Shown: piece by piece, positions 27,195 to 36,455 of the stretch
Layout: every line of letters begins with the position of its first letter
How positions within the stretch are numbered: position 1 is the stretch's first letter
Position numbers and translations under genes: made by a program
The notes under the pieces: generated by a model
What the model was told of the DNA's origin: nothing
Seen by the model: only the letters and a program-made list of their open reading frames with translations
Databases searched by the model: none
Origin: Flavobacterium resistens
GTDB lineage: Bacteria > Bacteroidota > Bacteroidia > Flavobacteriales > Flavobacteriaceae
NCBI RefSeq assembly: GCF_900182645.1
Contig: NZ_FXTA01000005.1
Location: forward strand, 248,001 to 312,000
Reading direction: 5' to 3'
DNA length: 64,000 nucleotides

Positions 27195-27797
27195 TTACCA
27201 ATTTGTTCTCCAGTCTATATCTTGTTTTACTACATTTGCCGGATTCCCTCCAATAATGGTATTATTTTCTAAGAATTTTTTTGTAACAACGCTTCCAAGG
27301 CCTACTAAATTTTGACTTTCAATCACAACTCCAGGTGCAAAAAGACAAGCAGAGCCAATATAAATGTCATTTTTAATAATAATTGACAAATCTTTATTGT
27401 TCAATTTTGTATGAATGGAACCATGTGTCCAAAATTGACTGTTTTTTCCGGCAACCCATGTATTGTTTCCAATTTGAATGTTATGCCACAAATCAAAATG
27501 GTGATTATTAATAATTCTGGAGTTTGTTCCTAAACAAAAATTTGCCCTTCCCTGAATTACATTTCCAGAATGAATTGAGGAATTTTCTCCAATTGAAAAC
27601 TCATTGCAAACAATGCTATTTTTACTTGCAATATGTACATTATTTCCAATATATACTTTATTACAGTTAATTATAGTTTTTCCAATTTTAACATTTTTAC
27701 CTATAGAATAATTAAATAGATTTTTGAGCAAAAATACTTTAACTGAATTAAAGGGTATGTATTTAATTATCCTTAAAATAATCGATTTTAATGTCAT
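27195..27797 (-). CDS. Left-handed beta-helix acetyltransferase
   Basis: A 200-residue hexapeptide-repeat (LbH) transferase, likely using acetyl-CoA to O- or N-acetylate a sugar. Repeated [LIV]-G-x4 turns run from residue 38 to about 185 ('VKIGKTIINC', 'VYIGNNVHIA', 'FSIGENSSIH'). The active-site-type His occurs in 'NNHHFDLWHNIQIG' and the CoA-binding end reads 'GLGSVVTKKFLENNTIIGGN'. The N-terminal helix is longer than in minimal LbH enzymes. It sits beside wecB, so a ManNAc-containing acceptor is possible. Confidence 0.85.
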   Translation of the reverse strand: MTLKSIILRIIKYIPFNSVKVFLLKNLFNYSIGKNVKIGKTIINCNKVYIGNNVHIASKNSIVCNEFSIGENSSIHSGNVIQGRANFCLGTNSRIINNHHFDLWHNIQIGNNTWVAGKNSQFWTHGSIHTKLNNKDLSIIIKNDIYIGSACLFAPGVVIESQNLVGLGSVVTKKFLENNTIIGGNPANVVKQDIDWRTNW

Positions 27798-27803
27798 ACA
27801 ATG

Positions 27804-28910
27804 CTAGTTAAGATTCTGTAAAAAACTAATTATATTCTTCGATGCATTCCCATTCCCATATGGGTTTGATTTATTTTCAAAACCATTGAAGTTTTCTAAT
27901 AGTTCTTGTATGACATTTATAATTTTTTCTTTATCAGTGCCAACTAATTTTGAAAAACCTTCCATTACTCCTTCGGGTCTTTCTGAAGTATTTCTGGTTA
28001 CCAAAACAGGTTTTCCTAAAGAAGGTGCTTCTTCCTGAATACCTCCGGAATCAGAAACAATTAAAAATGATTTTTGCATTAACCATACAAAAGCAGGATA
28101 AGATACAGGATTAATAAGCAGGATATTTTTTTTATCGGACAATAATTGGTTTACTACATCTTTAACATTTGGATTTAAATGTACCGGATATACAATTACA
28201 ACATCTTCGCGTTTAGACACTTCTAACAATGCTTCACAAAGATTATTCATTCCTGTACCAAAATTTTCTCTGCGATGACCCGTAACTAATATAATCTTTT
28301 TATTACTGGGGATTATATTTTTTAATTCTTCTATTTCAGGGTGGATGTAATTTTGTTTTTCAATTTTACTAATAGTCCAAAATAAAGCATCAATCACAGT
28401 ATTTCCTGTTTGAATAATAGTGGATTGAGAAATTCCTTCTTTTACCAAATTACTCGTTGCTTCGTTGGTAGGTGTAAAATGAATATCAGCTAATCGTCCT
28501 GTTAACTGTCGATTGATTTCTTCTGGAAAAGGAGAATGTTTATTGTAAGTTCTTAATCCAGCTTCTACATGTGCAACTTTTATTCCGCGATGAAATGCTG
28601 CCAATGCTACCATTGAAGATGTTGTGGTATCTCCATGAACAAAAACCAAATCTGGATTAACTTCTAAAAGTACTTTATCCATTTTGCTTAAAATGAGAGC
28701 ACTCAAATTATTTAAAGTTTGATTTGGCTGCATTAAATCTAAATCATAATCAGGTTTAATATCGAAAAAATCTAATACCTGATCCAACATTTCCCGATGT
28801 TGCGCTGTTACACTAACAATTACTTCAAAATTATTTTCTTTGAGTTTATGATATAAAGGTGCCATTTTTATAGCTTCTGGGCGCGTTCCAAAACAAAGGA
28901 GAATTTTCAT
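27804..28910 (-). CDS. wecB: Non-hydrolysing UDP-GlcNAc 2-epimerase
   Basis: Interconverts UDP-GlcNAc and UDP-ManNAc. All WecB landmarks are present: 'CFGTRPEAIKMAPLYHKL', 'SVTAQHREMLDQVLDFFDI', 'VFVHGDTTTSSMVALAAFH', 'HVEAGLRTYNKHSPFPEEIN', 'LVTGHRRENFG', and 'SDSGGIQEEAPSLGKPVLV'. The length of 368 is typical. No wecC dehydrogenase lies next to it, so the product may enter the glycan as ManNAc. It overlaps the upstream GT2 by four bases. Confidence 0.93.
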   Translation of the reverse strand: MKILLCFGTRPEAIKMAPLYHKLKENNFEVIVSVTAQHREMLDQVLDFFDIKPDYDLDLMQPNQTLNNLSALILSKMDKVLLEVNPDLVFVHGDTTTSSMVALAAFHRGIKVAHVEAGLRTYNKHSPFPEEINRQLTGRLADIHFTPTNEATSNLVKEGISQSTIIQTGNTVIDALFWTISKIEKQNYIHPEIEELKNIIPSNKKIILVTGHRRENFGTGMNNLCEALLEVSKREDVVIVYPVHLNPNVKDVVNQLLSDKKNILLINPVSYPAFVWLMQKSFLIVSDSGGIQEEAPSLGKPVLVTRNTSERPEGVMEGFSKLVGTDKEKIINVIQELLENFNGFENKSNPYGNGNASKNIISFLQNLN

Positions 28911-29836
28911 TTTTTGAAGTTTTTTTTCATTTTATAAATTGGCGAACGCAAAAAATATGATCTGTAGTAGATTTGCCATTTTATTTCTTGAGTTAAGGGC
29001 AAATTTAGAATTTTTAAGATTTGGCCAAATAAATCATATTCTTTGTAATCTAATGAAGTCGAAACAAAATATCGAATTAACGAATTCTTAGCTAATTGTC
29101 TTTCTTTAAGATTCTTGATTACTAACACTATAGCATCACAATGCGATTTCCTTCTGATAGGATTGTGTGCAAAAAATTCACCAGTATTTGATTGCAAATG
29201 TTTTCTACCGTAGAATAGGCTCTTTTTTATAGAAATCCCTTTAATTCCTGATGATAATATTCTTGAATATAGCTCCCATTCTTCTGCATACATAAGATGT
29301 TCTACAAATCGATTATTTGCAAAACATTCTTTTTTCCACATAACTGCACATGAATTGAAAGGCAAATTATTGTTTAACAATTTTTCTAAATCATTAACAT
29401 CGATGAAAAATGAAGAATATTCTTTTGAATAATCAAAGTCGTAATTAAAGTTTCCAGTAAATACTTCCCTTTCATATCTGCAAAAAAATATTTCTGTTTT
29501 CTCTAATTCATTTACACACAATTCCAGATTTTGAGGATGCACTATATCATCATCATCAAAAAAAATAATTCTCGATCCTTTTGCTAGATCTAGTCCATAA
29601 TTTCTGCATCCAGGCAAGCCTTTTTGGTAAGTATCGGGGCGTTTTAAGAATTTAAAACGCAAATCTTCATTCAATATCTGATCGATAACTTCATGGGTAT
29701 TATCATTCCCTCCGTCATCAATGATCAAACATTCCCAATTTAAATAGGTTTGCTTTTTAATCGACTGTAATGTTTCGACTATAAAATGCGCCCTGTTATA
29801 GGTAGCCATAATAATGGTCACTTTAGAATCAATCAT
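28907..29836 (-). CDS. GT2-family glycosyltransferase
   Basis: GT-A enzyme of 309 residues with 'KVTIIMATYNRAHFIVETLQ', 'CLIIDDGGNDNTHEVI', an extended acidic site 'IIFFDDDDIVHPQN' and acceptor-side 'LMYAEEWELYSRIL'. The C-terminal third is basic and aromatic. Donor unknown. It overlaps wecB by 4 bases, so it may use the UDP-ManNAc made there, which is inference from position only. Confidence 0.86.
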   Translation of the reverse strand: MIDSKVTIIMATYNRAHFIVETLQSIKKQTYLNWECLIIDDGGNDNTHEVIDQILNEDLRFKFLKRPDTYQKGLPGCRNYGLDLAKGSRIIFFDDDDIVHPQNLELCVNELEKTEIFFCRYEREVFTGNFNYDFDYSKEYSSFFIDVNDLEKLLNNNLPFNSCAVMWKKECFANNRFVEHLMYAEEWELYSRILSSGIKGISIKKSLFYGRKHLQSNTGEFFAHNPIRRKSHCDAIVLVIKNLKERQLAKNSLIRYFVSTSLDYKEYDLFGQILKILNLPLTQEIKWQIYYRSYFLRSPIYKMKKNFKK

Positions 29837-29862
29837 TTTAATATTGGTTTAATATCATTCAA

Positions 29863-30876
29863 CTATTTAAAAAAAGAATATTTAATGAGTGTTTTAACTG
29901 AATTTTTATCTAAGACCTTCCTATAATTTCTAATTATAAAAACAGATCTCAAAAAATTTCTTTTGGTTTCTTTTTCATTAGTCATCACTCCAATTGTTCT
30001 TTGCAGGAAAACTTTTTCTACCATCAATTCATTAGAGAAATTTTGGTTCTTTTTTATTTTTGTTTTTATTTCTTTTATTTTATCATTATTAGCAACTATC
30101 GAATCAAAATCGATCTTTTCATGCAGCAACAGTTTGGTTGACAATTCTGCTATTTCAAAATAATTATTTTTTGCAAAATTTTCCCAAAAGCTAAGAAACA
30201 TTGCTTTTAAATTCTTTTTCCAAAGTATATTTTTTGCTTCGTCAACATTGATTTGGTTCGTTAGACTTTCTTGATGTTTTCTATAATTGTACAAGTATTC
30301 ATTTATTTGATAAAACTTGCTATGCAATGTGGCTCGCAACCAAAAATCATAATCTTCAATCAGAAAATAATCTTCATTATATCTAATATTCCTTTGATAT
30401 ACTTCTCTTTTGTACATGAAACAGCAACTAATGACATTACCAAAAATCAAATTTTCAATTCCAGGAAGCGTTACTTTTCTAATTTCTTGATCTTTATCAT
30501 CTATCAATGTAAAGTTGCTATATACAACGTCGGCTTCATTTTGTAGAAGATTATTCAATAAGATTTTTAATGTATCTAATTCATAAAAATTATCATCGCT
30601 GGTCCAGGTTATAAAATTTCCTTTGCTGGCATTATGACCAATATTTAGACTTGCTGGTAGTTTTTTATTTATAGAATTACTTATGATTTTTACTCTACTA
30701 TCTTTCTCAGCATATTGATTTGCGATATTCAGCGTATTATCGGTTGAATTGTCATTGACAATGATTAGTTCAACATTCTGATACGTCTGATTTAATACGC
30801 TTTCAATCGATTTTGATAGAAATTTTTCTCCGTTAAAAACCGGCAAAACAACCGATATTAAAAAATTGTTTTCCAT
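29863..30876 (-). CDS. GT2-family glycosyltransferase
   Basis: GT-A enzyme of 337 residues: 'LISVVLPVFNGEKFLSKSIE', 'ELIIVNDNSTDNTLNI', an SDD metal site in 'NFITWTSDDNFYELD', and 'DYFLIEDYDFWLRA' as the acceptor motif. The C-terminal ~110 residues are helical and charged. It overlaps the upstream WbsX gene by one base. Function as a chain-building transferase is likely; linkage unknown. Confidence 0.86.
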   Translation of the reverse strand: MENNFLISVVLPVFNGEKFLSKSIESVLNQTYQNVELIIVNDNSTDNTLNIANQYAEKDSRVKIISNSINKKLPASLNIGHNASKGNFITWTSDDNFYELDTLKILLNNLLQNEADVVYSNFTLIDDKDQEIRKVTLPGIENLIFGNVISCCFMYKREVYQRNIRYNEDYFLIEDYDFWLRATLHSKFYQINEYLYNYRKHQESLTNQINVDEAKNILWKKNLKAMFLSFWENFAKNNYFEIAELSTKLLLHEKIDFDSIVANNDKIKEIKTKIKKNQNFSNELMVEKVFLQRTIGVMTNEKETKRNFLRSVFIIRNYRKVLDKNSVKTLIKYSFFK

Positions 30877-32003
30877 TAGTTTTGAAGAATATTATTCTTA
30901 ACGTTTTTTAAAACTTCCAACCATTTAAAACCAAATTTCAGATCGGGTTCTAAATGATTTCCTTCGGCCCATTCGTTCCAAGATTTGATCATTATGATTT
31001 GAGGGTTTTTAGGATTTTTCAACAATTCATCAACTGCTTTTTGCAAATGTTTTTTCCACGACTCAGGATTTGAATTGATAAAGATTAATGACTTTTTTCC
31101 GCTACGGGCAGAGTTGTCCCAGTTGGGAAAAACACACGGGATATATTTCTGATTGGGAAAAGTAACATTAATACGAGAAACTGCCTTTGAATAATCTATA
31201 ATTATAGGCTTAAGTCTTTTGCCAATTACAGTAGTAAATCCAAAAGCTACCTTTATTTTTCTTTCAAGCCAACCTAAGTATCTTACATCATGAAATAAAA
31301 AGCCATTTTTGTACCTCATTTTTTGAAATACTTCGTCACCTATTTTCCCGTAAATATGATTGTTTTTGAGAACATTTTCAGATGCGATTGTTGCAACAAA
31401 ATAGATTCCGGAAAAGCCGTTGGCAATAGCCAATTCATTAAAGACATTTATAAATTCTTCTATATTTGGTATATCATCAAACCTGTAAACATGAAACATC
31501 GGTTTATTGTCAATTGTAATATAACGCTCGTCTTTGAAAAATGGCAATAAGTAATCAAAATAAATCTGATATCCTTCTTTTCCATTATAAGTTTGCTCAA
31601 TCAAAACAGAAGGATTATCTAGTCCATGCCAAATCCCTTTCCATGTTTCATTTGCCCAACAAAAACAATAAGGAAGATCAATATTTTTGTTAAGAAGCAT
31701 TGCTTCAGCAGGTTTTTCGAGCAACATTTTATTGTCACCAAACCAATATTGATAATAAACAAAACCATCAAGACCATATTCTTTGGCCAATCTTGCTTGT
31801 TGTTCCTGAACTTCGGGGATTCTTAAATCATAAAAACCTAAATCAGCAGGCAAAATAGGCTGATTATGTCCTTTAAATAACGGTTTGGCTTTGGTAACGT
31901 TTGTCCATTCAGTAAAACCTTTTCCCCACCATTCATCATTCTCTGGTATGGGATGGTATTGTGGCAAATAGTAGGCAAGAAATTTTATTTTATTTTTGGG
32001 CAT
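30876..32003 (-). CDS. WbsX-family (GH99-like) glycosyltransferase-associated protein
   Basis: A 375-residue WbsX-family protein, recognised by 'AYYLPQYHPIPENDEWWGKG', 'FTEWTNVTKAKPLFKGHNQP', 'CFCWANETW' and the C-terminal 'KSWNEWAEGNHLEPD'. The fold is that of GH99 glycosidases, but members occur in O-antigen and rhamnan-type clusters and lack a signal peptide, as here. A cytoplasmic synthetic role is therefore generally assumed, and no activity has been assigned that I can state with certainty. Neighbouring genes on both sides are GT2 enzymes. Confidence 0.8.
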   Translation of the reverse strand: MPKNKIKFLAYYLPQYHPIPENDEWWGKGFTEWTNVTKAKPLFKGHNQPILPADLGFYDLRIPEVQEQQARLAKEYGLDGFVYYQYWFGDNKMLLEKPAEAMLLNKNIDLPYCFCWANETWKGIWHGLDNPSVLIEQTYNGKEGYQIYFDYLLPFFKDERYITIDNKPMFHVYRFDDIPNIEEFINVFNELAIANGFSGIYFVATIASENVLKNNHIYGKIGDEVFQKMRYKNGFLFHDVRYLGWLERKIKVAFGFTTVIGKRLKPIIIDYSKAVSRINVTFPNQKYIPCVFPNWDNSARSGKKSLIFINSNPESWKKHLQKAVDELLKNPKNPQIIMIKSWNEWAEGNHLEPDLKFGFKWLEVLKNVKNNILQN

Positions 32004-32031
32004 TTGGGGACTTTTTAATTTCTATTGAATA

Positions 32032-32868
32032 TTATTCTTTGTATTTGCCAAATATTGTAAAACCAAAAAATCTTTTGCAGAAAACATCGATTACAAATTT
32101 TTCACTCTTCAGGTTTTCTTTATTTTCTCTCTCTACGGCTATTAATTGATGTTCCATTGCTTTAAAAGACCCATATTGCTTTACAAAAAAATCAGCATGT
32201 TTAATACTTAAATAATTCAAGTTTTCATTTTCGTTTTCTCTTCCTATACTCTGAAGCATTGAAGTTTTTTTTATTCTGTAATAAAAATTAACCTCATTCA
32301 AACATTTGACATTACCTCCATTTTTTAAAATAGCGATCCAAAATTCCCAATCCTCCCAGCCATTTTGCATGGCTAAGTCATAACCATTAACTGATTTCCA
32401 ATCTTCTTTCTTAAAAAAAGCACTACAGAAAATCAAATTATTGCGACTTAAATTAAAAAGTGAAAACTCAGGCAAATTCCATAAACCATTTTCATCTCCA
32501 AATTTCTCCGCCTTGCAATAAACTACTGTCAGAGAATTATTGTCATTAAAAGCTTTTGTTGCTAATTCTAAATATTTATTTCCTATTCGATCATCTGCAT
32601 CTAAGGGTAAAATTAATTGTCCATCAGCAATATCAATTCCAGCATTTCTGGCACTGCACAAGCCTCCGTTTTTCTTTTTTAAATATTTAAATCTTGGATC
32701 TTTGTCACACCACTTTGAAGCAACATCTTCTGTATTGTCTGGGCTTCCATCATCTACAATTATACATTCCCAATTAGAATAGGTTTGATTCAAAACTGAA
32801 ATCAATGCTTCATCCAGATATTGTGCTTGATTATAACATGGAACAATTACTGATACTTTATTATACAT
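32032..32868 (-). CDS. GT2-family glycosyltransferase (paralogue of the one at 35612)
   Basis: GT-A enzyme of 278 residues: 'VSVIVPCYNQAQYLDEALI', 'CIIVDDGSPDNTEDVA', 'NGGLCSARNAGI', the DAD metal site 'LILPLDADDRIG' and 'GWEDWEFWIAIL'. The C-terminal end 'FVIDVFCKRFFGFTIFG' is matched almost step by step by the gene at 35612 ('VIVDLFCKTFFKFSLF'), so the two are probable duplicates within the cluster. It overlaps the upstream gene by 8 bases. Donor unknown. Confidence 0.87.
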   Translation of the reverse strand: MYNKVSVIVPCYNQAQYLDEALISVLNQTYSNWECIIVDDGSPDNTEDVASKWCDKDPRFKYLKKKNGGLCSARNAGIDIADGQLILPLDADDRIGNKYLELATKAFNDNNSLTVVYCKAEKFGDENGLWNLPEFSLFNLSRNNLIFCSAFFKKEDWKSVNGYDLAMQNGWEDWEFWIAILKNGGNVKCLNEVNFYYRIKKTSMLQSIGRENENENLNYLSIKHADFFVKQYGSFKAMEHQLIAVERENKENLKSEKFVIDVFCKRFFGFTIFGKYKE

Positions 32869-33769
32869 GTTTTTTCAAAATGCTTTTTAAAAATCTTTTG
32901 CTAAACTTTTTTATGGAATAAAAATCTAAATATCTAAGATAAAAATAGGTCAAAAAACACCACTCTGAAAGTTTCAATTTTCTTTGTGTAATAATCTCAC
33001 TTTCATAAAATCTTATGATTATTTCTCTTTCTGGTAATGCATAAAATTTTAATTTATTTGCAATTAAAAACCTATAAAATGATATGGCCGACAATTTTTT
33101 TTCATCTTGTTTGTCTTGTTTGCCAGAAATATTCAATGTCGAAAGTCTCACATACACTAGGGCCTTATTTATTGTAAAAATGGGCTTATTATCAGAGAAA
33201 TCTAGCCAGGCACGATCGTCACTATTCCACGCAAGAGGATAATTATGAAATCCATGCTTAAGGAATGTTTTTCTTGAAAAAATATATTCTGACAACGAAC
33301 TTCTTGTTAAGTGTCTAAATTTCCTGTAATAAGATTCTGTAGCCACTTCCCAAACAGGATGCAAAAAAGTTTCTGTTACCTCTTTGGTTTCCTGAATTAT
33401 CATTTTAGAAGCAAAACGAACGAGATTTGCTTTTTTATAAAATAAGTCGAAATTTTCGTACCATAATTCAACTACTGTATCTCCAAGAAAATCGTCATCT
33501 CCTAAAATCATCAACCATTCTTGATCTTCACTCAACTTGATACAGCGTTCCCATTGTTTTGTAAGAGAAACAGATCCTAAATTTTTTTCGAACCGTTTGT
33601 ATACAAAATCAAACTTTCCGTGAAACTTTTTTAATATTTCTTCTGGAGAATCTGGACTTGCATCATCTCCAATATAAACTTTAAATCTTTTATCTGTTTG
33701 ATTGGCCAATGATTGTAAGACTTCTTCAAAAAAATCAATTTTGTAATAAGGAATAATTATTGCTAACAC
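32861..33769 (-). CDS. GT2-family glycosyltransferase, GTG start
   Basis: GT-A enzyme of 302 residues with 'LAIIIPYYKIDFFEEVLQ', 'KVYIGDDASPDSPEEIL', the GDDD site in 'WLMILGDDDFLGD', and 'LAWNSDDRAWLDF' as a probable acceptor motif. The start is a GTG at 33769: the preceding in-frame codon is a stop, and the first strand of the GT-A fold begins at once, so no other start fits. The preceding gene's stop abuts this GTG. Donor unknown. Confidence 0.84.
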   Translation of the reverse strand: MLAIIIPYYKIDFFEEVLQSLANQTDKRFKVYIGDDASPDSPEEILKKFHGKFDFVYKRFEKNLGSVSLTKQWERCIKLSEDQEWLMILGDDDFLGDTVVELWYENFDLFYKKANLVRFASKMIIQETKEVTETFLHPVWEVATESYYRKFRHLTRSSLSEYIFSRKTFLKHGFHNYPLAWNSDDRAWLDFSDNKPIFTINKALVYVRLSTLNISGKQDKQDEKKLSAISFYRFLIANKLKFYALPEREIIIRFYESEIITQRKLKLSEWCFLTYFYLRYLDFYSIKKFSKRFLKSILKKHV

Positions 33770-34615
33770 TTATAACTTGTTTAATATTCTTTTTAAAAAT
33801 CTAATTTGCCATTTCAATCTCGGGTGCAAAGTAAAAAGTTTCAGCCAAATAAAAAATGCAATCCTATATTTTTTAAATGTCACACTTTCTTCAATAAAAT
33901 TTGCTGCATTTGCGATTTCAGTTTCTTTTGATACTATATGTGATTTATTGTTTAAAGGCAATATACTTTTATACTTTCTGTGTATATAATAACATGACTT
34001 TACCCAATCTTCATTAAGCTTTCCAGTAGAAAAATGCTCCAAAAGAAGCTGTTTGGTTATTACAACTTTATAATCATGTTTTTTATATTCTAAAGAAATA
34101 TTAAGATCATAATTATGAAAGCCCGCCATTTTAGAATCAAATTGTATCTTTTCAACTTTTCGCGCACTCATAAAAACGCCATCAAGTACCGCTGCTTCAA
34201 CATTTAAATCTTCATTAAATCCAGAAGTCATGCTCTCTTTATCTTTATGACTGTAATGCTGAATGATATTAATTACAGATTGATTATTTGGACAATTCCA
34301 CCATGGAGATGGCATTTTACTTTTTATTTTGGATCCTGCTATTCCTATTAAACCAATTTTAAGATCTTCTTTAAAAATTCCTACTATTATTTTTCCCCAG
34401 TCCTGGGTATGCATACAAATATCATCGTGAATAAAACATAAAAATTCAAATTTGCTTTTTTGAATTCCTAAATTATATGCTTCAAAAATTGAGTGAGTAT
34501 TTTTTGAGTTATCAATGATTATTAATTCATAAATACAGCCGATGGTTTTTTCCAGATTTTCGCGTAAAGACAAAGAAATGTCTGAAGTTCTTGAACAAAC
34601 AATAATAGAAATCAT
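33770..34615 (-). CDS. GT2-like (StrF-type) glycosyltransferase
   Basis: 281 residues of a GT-A-like fold related to the StrF-type 'glycosyltransferase like' family. 'ISIIVCSRTSDISLSLRENL' and 'ELIIIDNSKNTHSIFEAYN' precede 'FLCFIHDDICMHTQDW', in which HDD replaces DxD, and 'VLDGVFMSARK' follows. 'FDSKMAGFHNYDLNISLEY' carries the acceptor-side Asp. The protein probably transfers a sugar but this subfamily is poorly characterised. Its stop abuts the GTG start of the next gene, and its start overlaps the stop of the gene before it by one base. Confidence 0.78.
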   Translation of the reverse strand: MISIIVCSRTSDISLSLRENLEKTIGCIYELIIIDNSKNTHSIFEAYNLGIQKSKFEFLCFIHDDICMHTQDWGKIIVGIFKEDLKIGLIGIAGSKIKSKMPSPWWNCPNNQSVINIIQHYSHKDKESMTSGFNEDLNVEAAVLDGVFMSARKVEKIQFDSKMAGFHNYDLNISLEYKKHDYKVVITKQLLLEHFSTGKLNEDWVKSCYYIHRKYKSILPLNNKSHIVSKETEIANAANFIEESVTFKKYRIAFFIWLKLFTLHPRLKWQIRFLKRILNKL

Positions 34616-35604
34616 TACTTTATAATTTTAACTATTTTTGATTTGAGTTTTTGCTTCAATTTATATCTTTTTAGAAAAGTCGATAAGATACTCCCTAAAA
34701 CAAACATTCCTCTTATTTTCTTATTCGTTTCAAGAAATAAAAGACCTTTTTCATATTTCAAATCAATATTTATTTTTTTATTTTGAGAAAAAATAGAAGG
34801 CAATTGAGCTGATTTATTTTCGAATAAAAATTTAATAATCTTTTTTCTGGTTTTTAATTCAATATCTATAATAGATGTTCTTTGATCTTTGTGAAGCGAT
34901 CTTGAAATTACACTATCTGAATGATATCTGAAGTTATTTAGCGATTCGTGAACAAATGCAATTTTGCCATTATTGACTAATTTTATATAAAACAGCCAAT
35001 CCCCGCAAGTTTTTAAAACCGGATCAAAATCAAATTCTCCTACTTGATGCGCATTTTTCTTTTTAAAAACAACTGCACTGGCATTTGGAATTACATTTTT
35101 ATAGATCAAAAAATCCTTTATGAATTCGTTGCCGTCCTGTACGAAATTTTCAAGAAATGAAATTTGATTTAAATTATCTGTGTGGGTTATCCAATTTCCT
35201 GTAATTTCTCCATTTTGATTTACTCGATTCGATTGACAATATGACAAAACCAATTCAGGTTCATCTTGAAAAGGTTTTATTACTTTTTCTAAAAAATTGT
35301 TTTCACAAAAATCATCCGACTCTGCAATCCAGATCAAATCACCTTTGGCTAATGAAATTCCTTTTGACCACTGTTTAAAAGTATTTCCAGAGTTTATTTC
35401 ATTAAAAACACAATGAGTAACTTTTTCATTTTTTGCATATTGACTTAAAATTTCTCTACTGACATCTGTACTTTTATCATCTAATAAAATGACTTCAAAA
35501 TTTTGATATGTTTGATTAAAAATAGTGTCTAAACGTTGAGCTAAGTAACTACTGTGATTAAAATTGGGAACAATAACTGATATTAAAGGAAAAAAGGTTT
35601 TCAT
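34615..35604 (-). CDS. GT2-family glycosyltransferase
   Basis: GT-A enzyme of about 329 residues: 'PLISVIVPNFNHSSYLAQRL', 'EVILLDDKSTDVSREIL', the metal site 'LIWIAESDDFCE', and 'TCGDWLFYIKLV' in the acceptor region. The ATG at 35604 is chosen because the family fold begins there; an in-frame TTG at 35625 would add seven residues and overlap the preceding stop. The C-terminal tail is strongly basic (Lys-rich). Donor unknown. Confidence 0.85.
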   Translation of the reverse strand: MKTFFPLISVIVPNFNHSSYLAQRLDTIFNQTYQNFEVILLDDKSTDVSREILSQYAKNEKVTHCVFNEINSGNTFKQWSKGISLAKGDLIWIAESDDFCENNFLEKVIKPFQDEPELVLSYCQSNRVNQNGEITGNWITHTDNLNQISFLENFVQDGNEFIKDFLIYKNVIPNASAVVFKKKNAHQVGEFDFDPVLKTCGDWLFYIKLVNNGKIAFVHESLNNFRYHSDSVISRSLHKDQRTSIIDIELKTRKKIIKFLFENKSAQLPSIFSQNKKINIDLKYEKGLLFLETNKKIRGMFVLGSILSTFLKRYKLKQKLKSKIVKIIK

Positions 35605-35611
35605 CTTCAAA

Positions 35612-36448
35612 TTAAAAATTATCAAATTCTGTTTTGAAAAGTGAAAACTTGAAAAAAGTTTTGCAAAATAAATCTACAATCACTTTTTTGCTTTTCAATT
35701 TGTTGCTGTAATTCCTTTTTAAAACAGCAGGATAATCAAGTACCTGGCAATAGTGATCATAAAATAATCTAGAATGTTTTTTTACAATATAATCTTGATT
35801 TAATAAAATCACTTCATCAGTAAATGATTTACTCATTGAGGTACTTGAAACATAATATTTGAAAGTTATTTTGTCTAAATAATAAAATTTAACTTTTAAT
35901 TCTGCTAATGAAACCCAAAACTCCCAATCTTCATGTCCTTGGTAAGGCATATTTTCATCATAACCACCTACTTTTTGCCAAAGACTTTTCTTAAATATAG
36001 CACAAGCATCAATATAATTATGAACTAGCATTTTGTCTAAACTAAATTCATCAACTTTCCAAAGCCCGGTTTTTTCGCCATAAAATTCTGCGTTTCCATA
36101 AACAACCCCAATATTTTGATCTTTATCAAAAATTGACATCGCATCAATTGCAAAATTTTCTGTTACTTGATTATCTGAGTCTAGAGGAAGTATAAATTCT
36201 CCTTTAGCTTTTTTTATACCATAATTACGAGCAGATCCTAGACCGCCATTTTCTTTCTTGAAATAAGTAAATCTTGTATCTTTTTCTACATATTTCAAAG
36301 CAATTGCCTCTAAATTATCTGGAGATCCATCATTAACCATTATTGCTTCCCATTCTTGGAATTCTTGATTAAGAACCGATTTCAAAGTTGTTTCTAAAGT
36401 AGATTCAGAGTTGTAACAAGGAATAATTATGCTAAGTTTAGTACTCAT
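35612..36448 (-). CDS. GT2-family glycosyltransferase (paralogue of the one at 32032)
   Basis: GT-A enzyme of 278 residues: 'KLSIIIPCYNSESTLETTL', 'AIMVNDGSPDNLEAIA', 'NGGLGSARNYGI', the DSD metal site 'FILPLDSDNQVT' and 'GHEDWEFWVSLA'. It aligns along its whole length with the 278-residue gene at 32032, including the unusual Cys-Lys-aromatic C-terminus. The ATG at 36448 is preferred: upstream in-frame ATG (36475) and TTG (36505) would run into the methyltransferase gene and add residues foreign to the fold. Confidence 0.86.
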   Translation of the reverse strand: MSTKLSIIIPCYNSESTLETTLKSVLNQEFQEWEAIMVNDGSPDNLEAIALKYVEKDTRFTYFKKENGGLGSARNYGIKKAKGEFILPLDSDNQVTENFAIDAMSIFDKDQNIGVVYGNAEFYGEKTGLWKVDEFSLDKMLVHNYIDACAIFKKSLWQKVGGYDENMPYQGHEDWEFWVSLAELKVKFYYLDKITFKYYVSSTSMSKSFTDEVILLNQDYIVKKHSRLFYDHYCQVLDYPAVLKRNYSNKLKSKKVIVDLFCKTFFKFSLFKTEFDNF

Positions 36449-36455
36449 AAAATTA

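Noticed and set aside
27804..28910. A second neuC
   Set aside because: Motifs 'GTRPEAIKMAPL' and 'SDSGGIQEEAPSLGKP' are those of the non-hydrolysing WecB, distinct from the NeuC at 22834.
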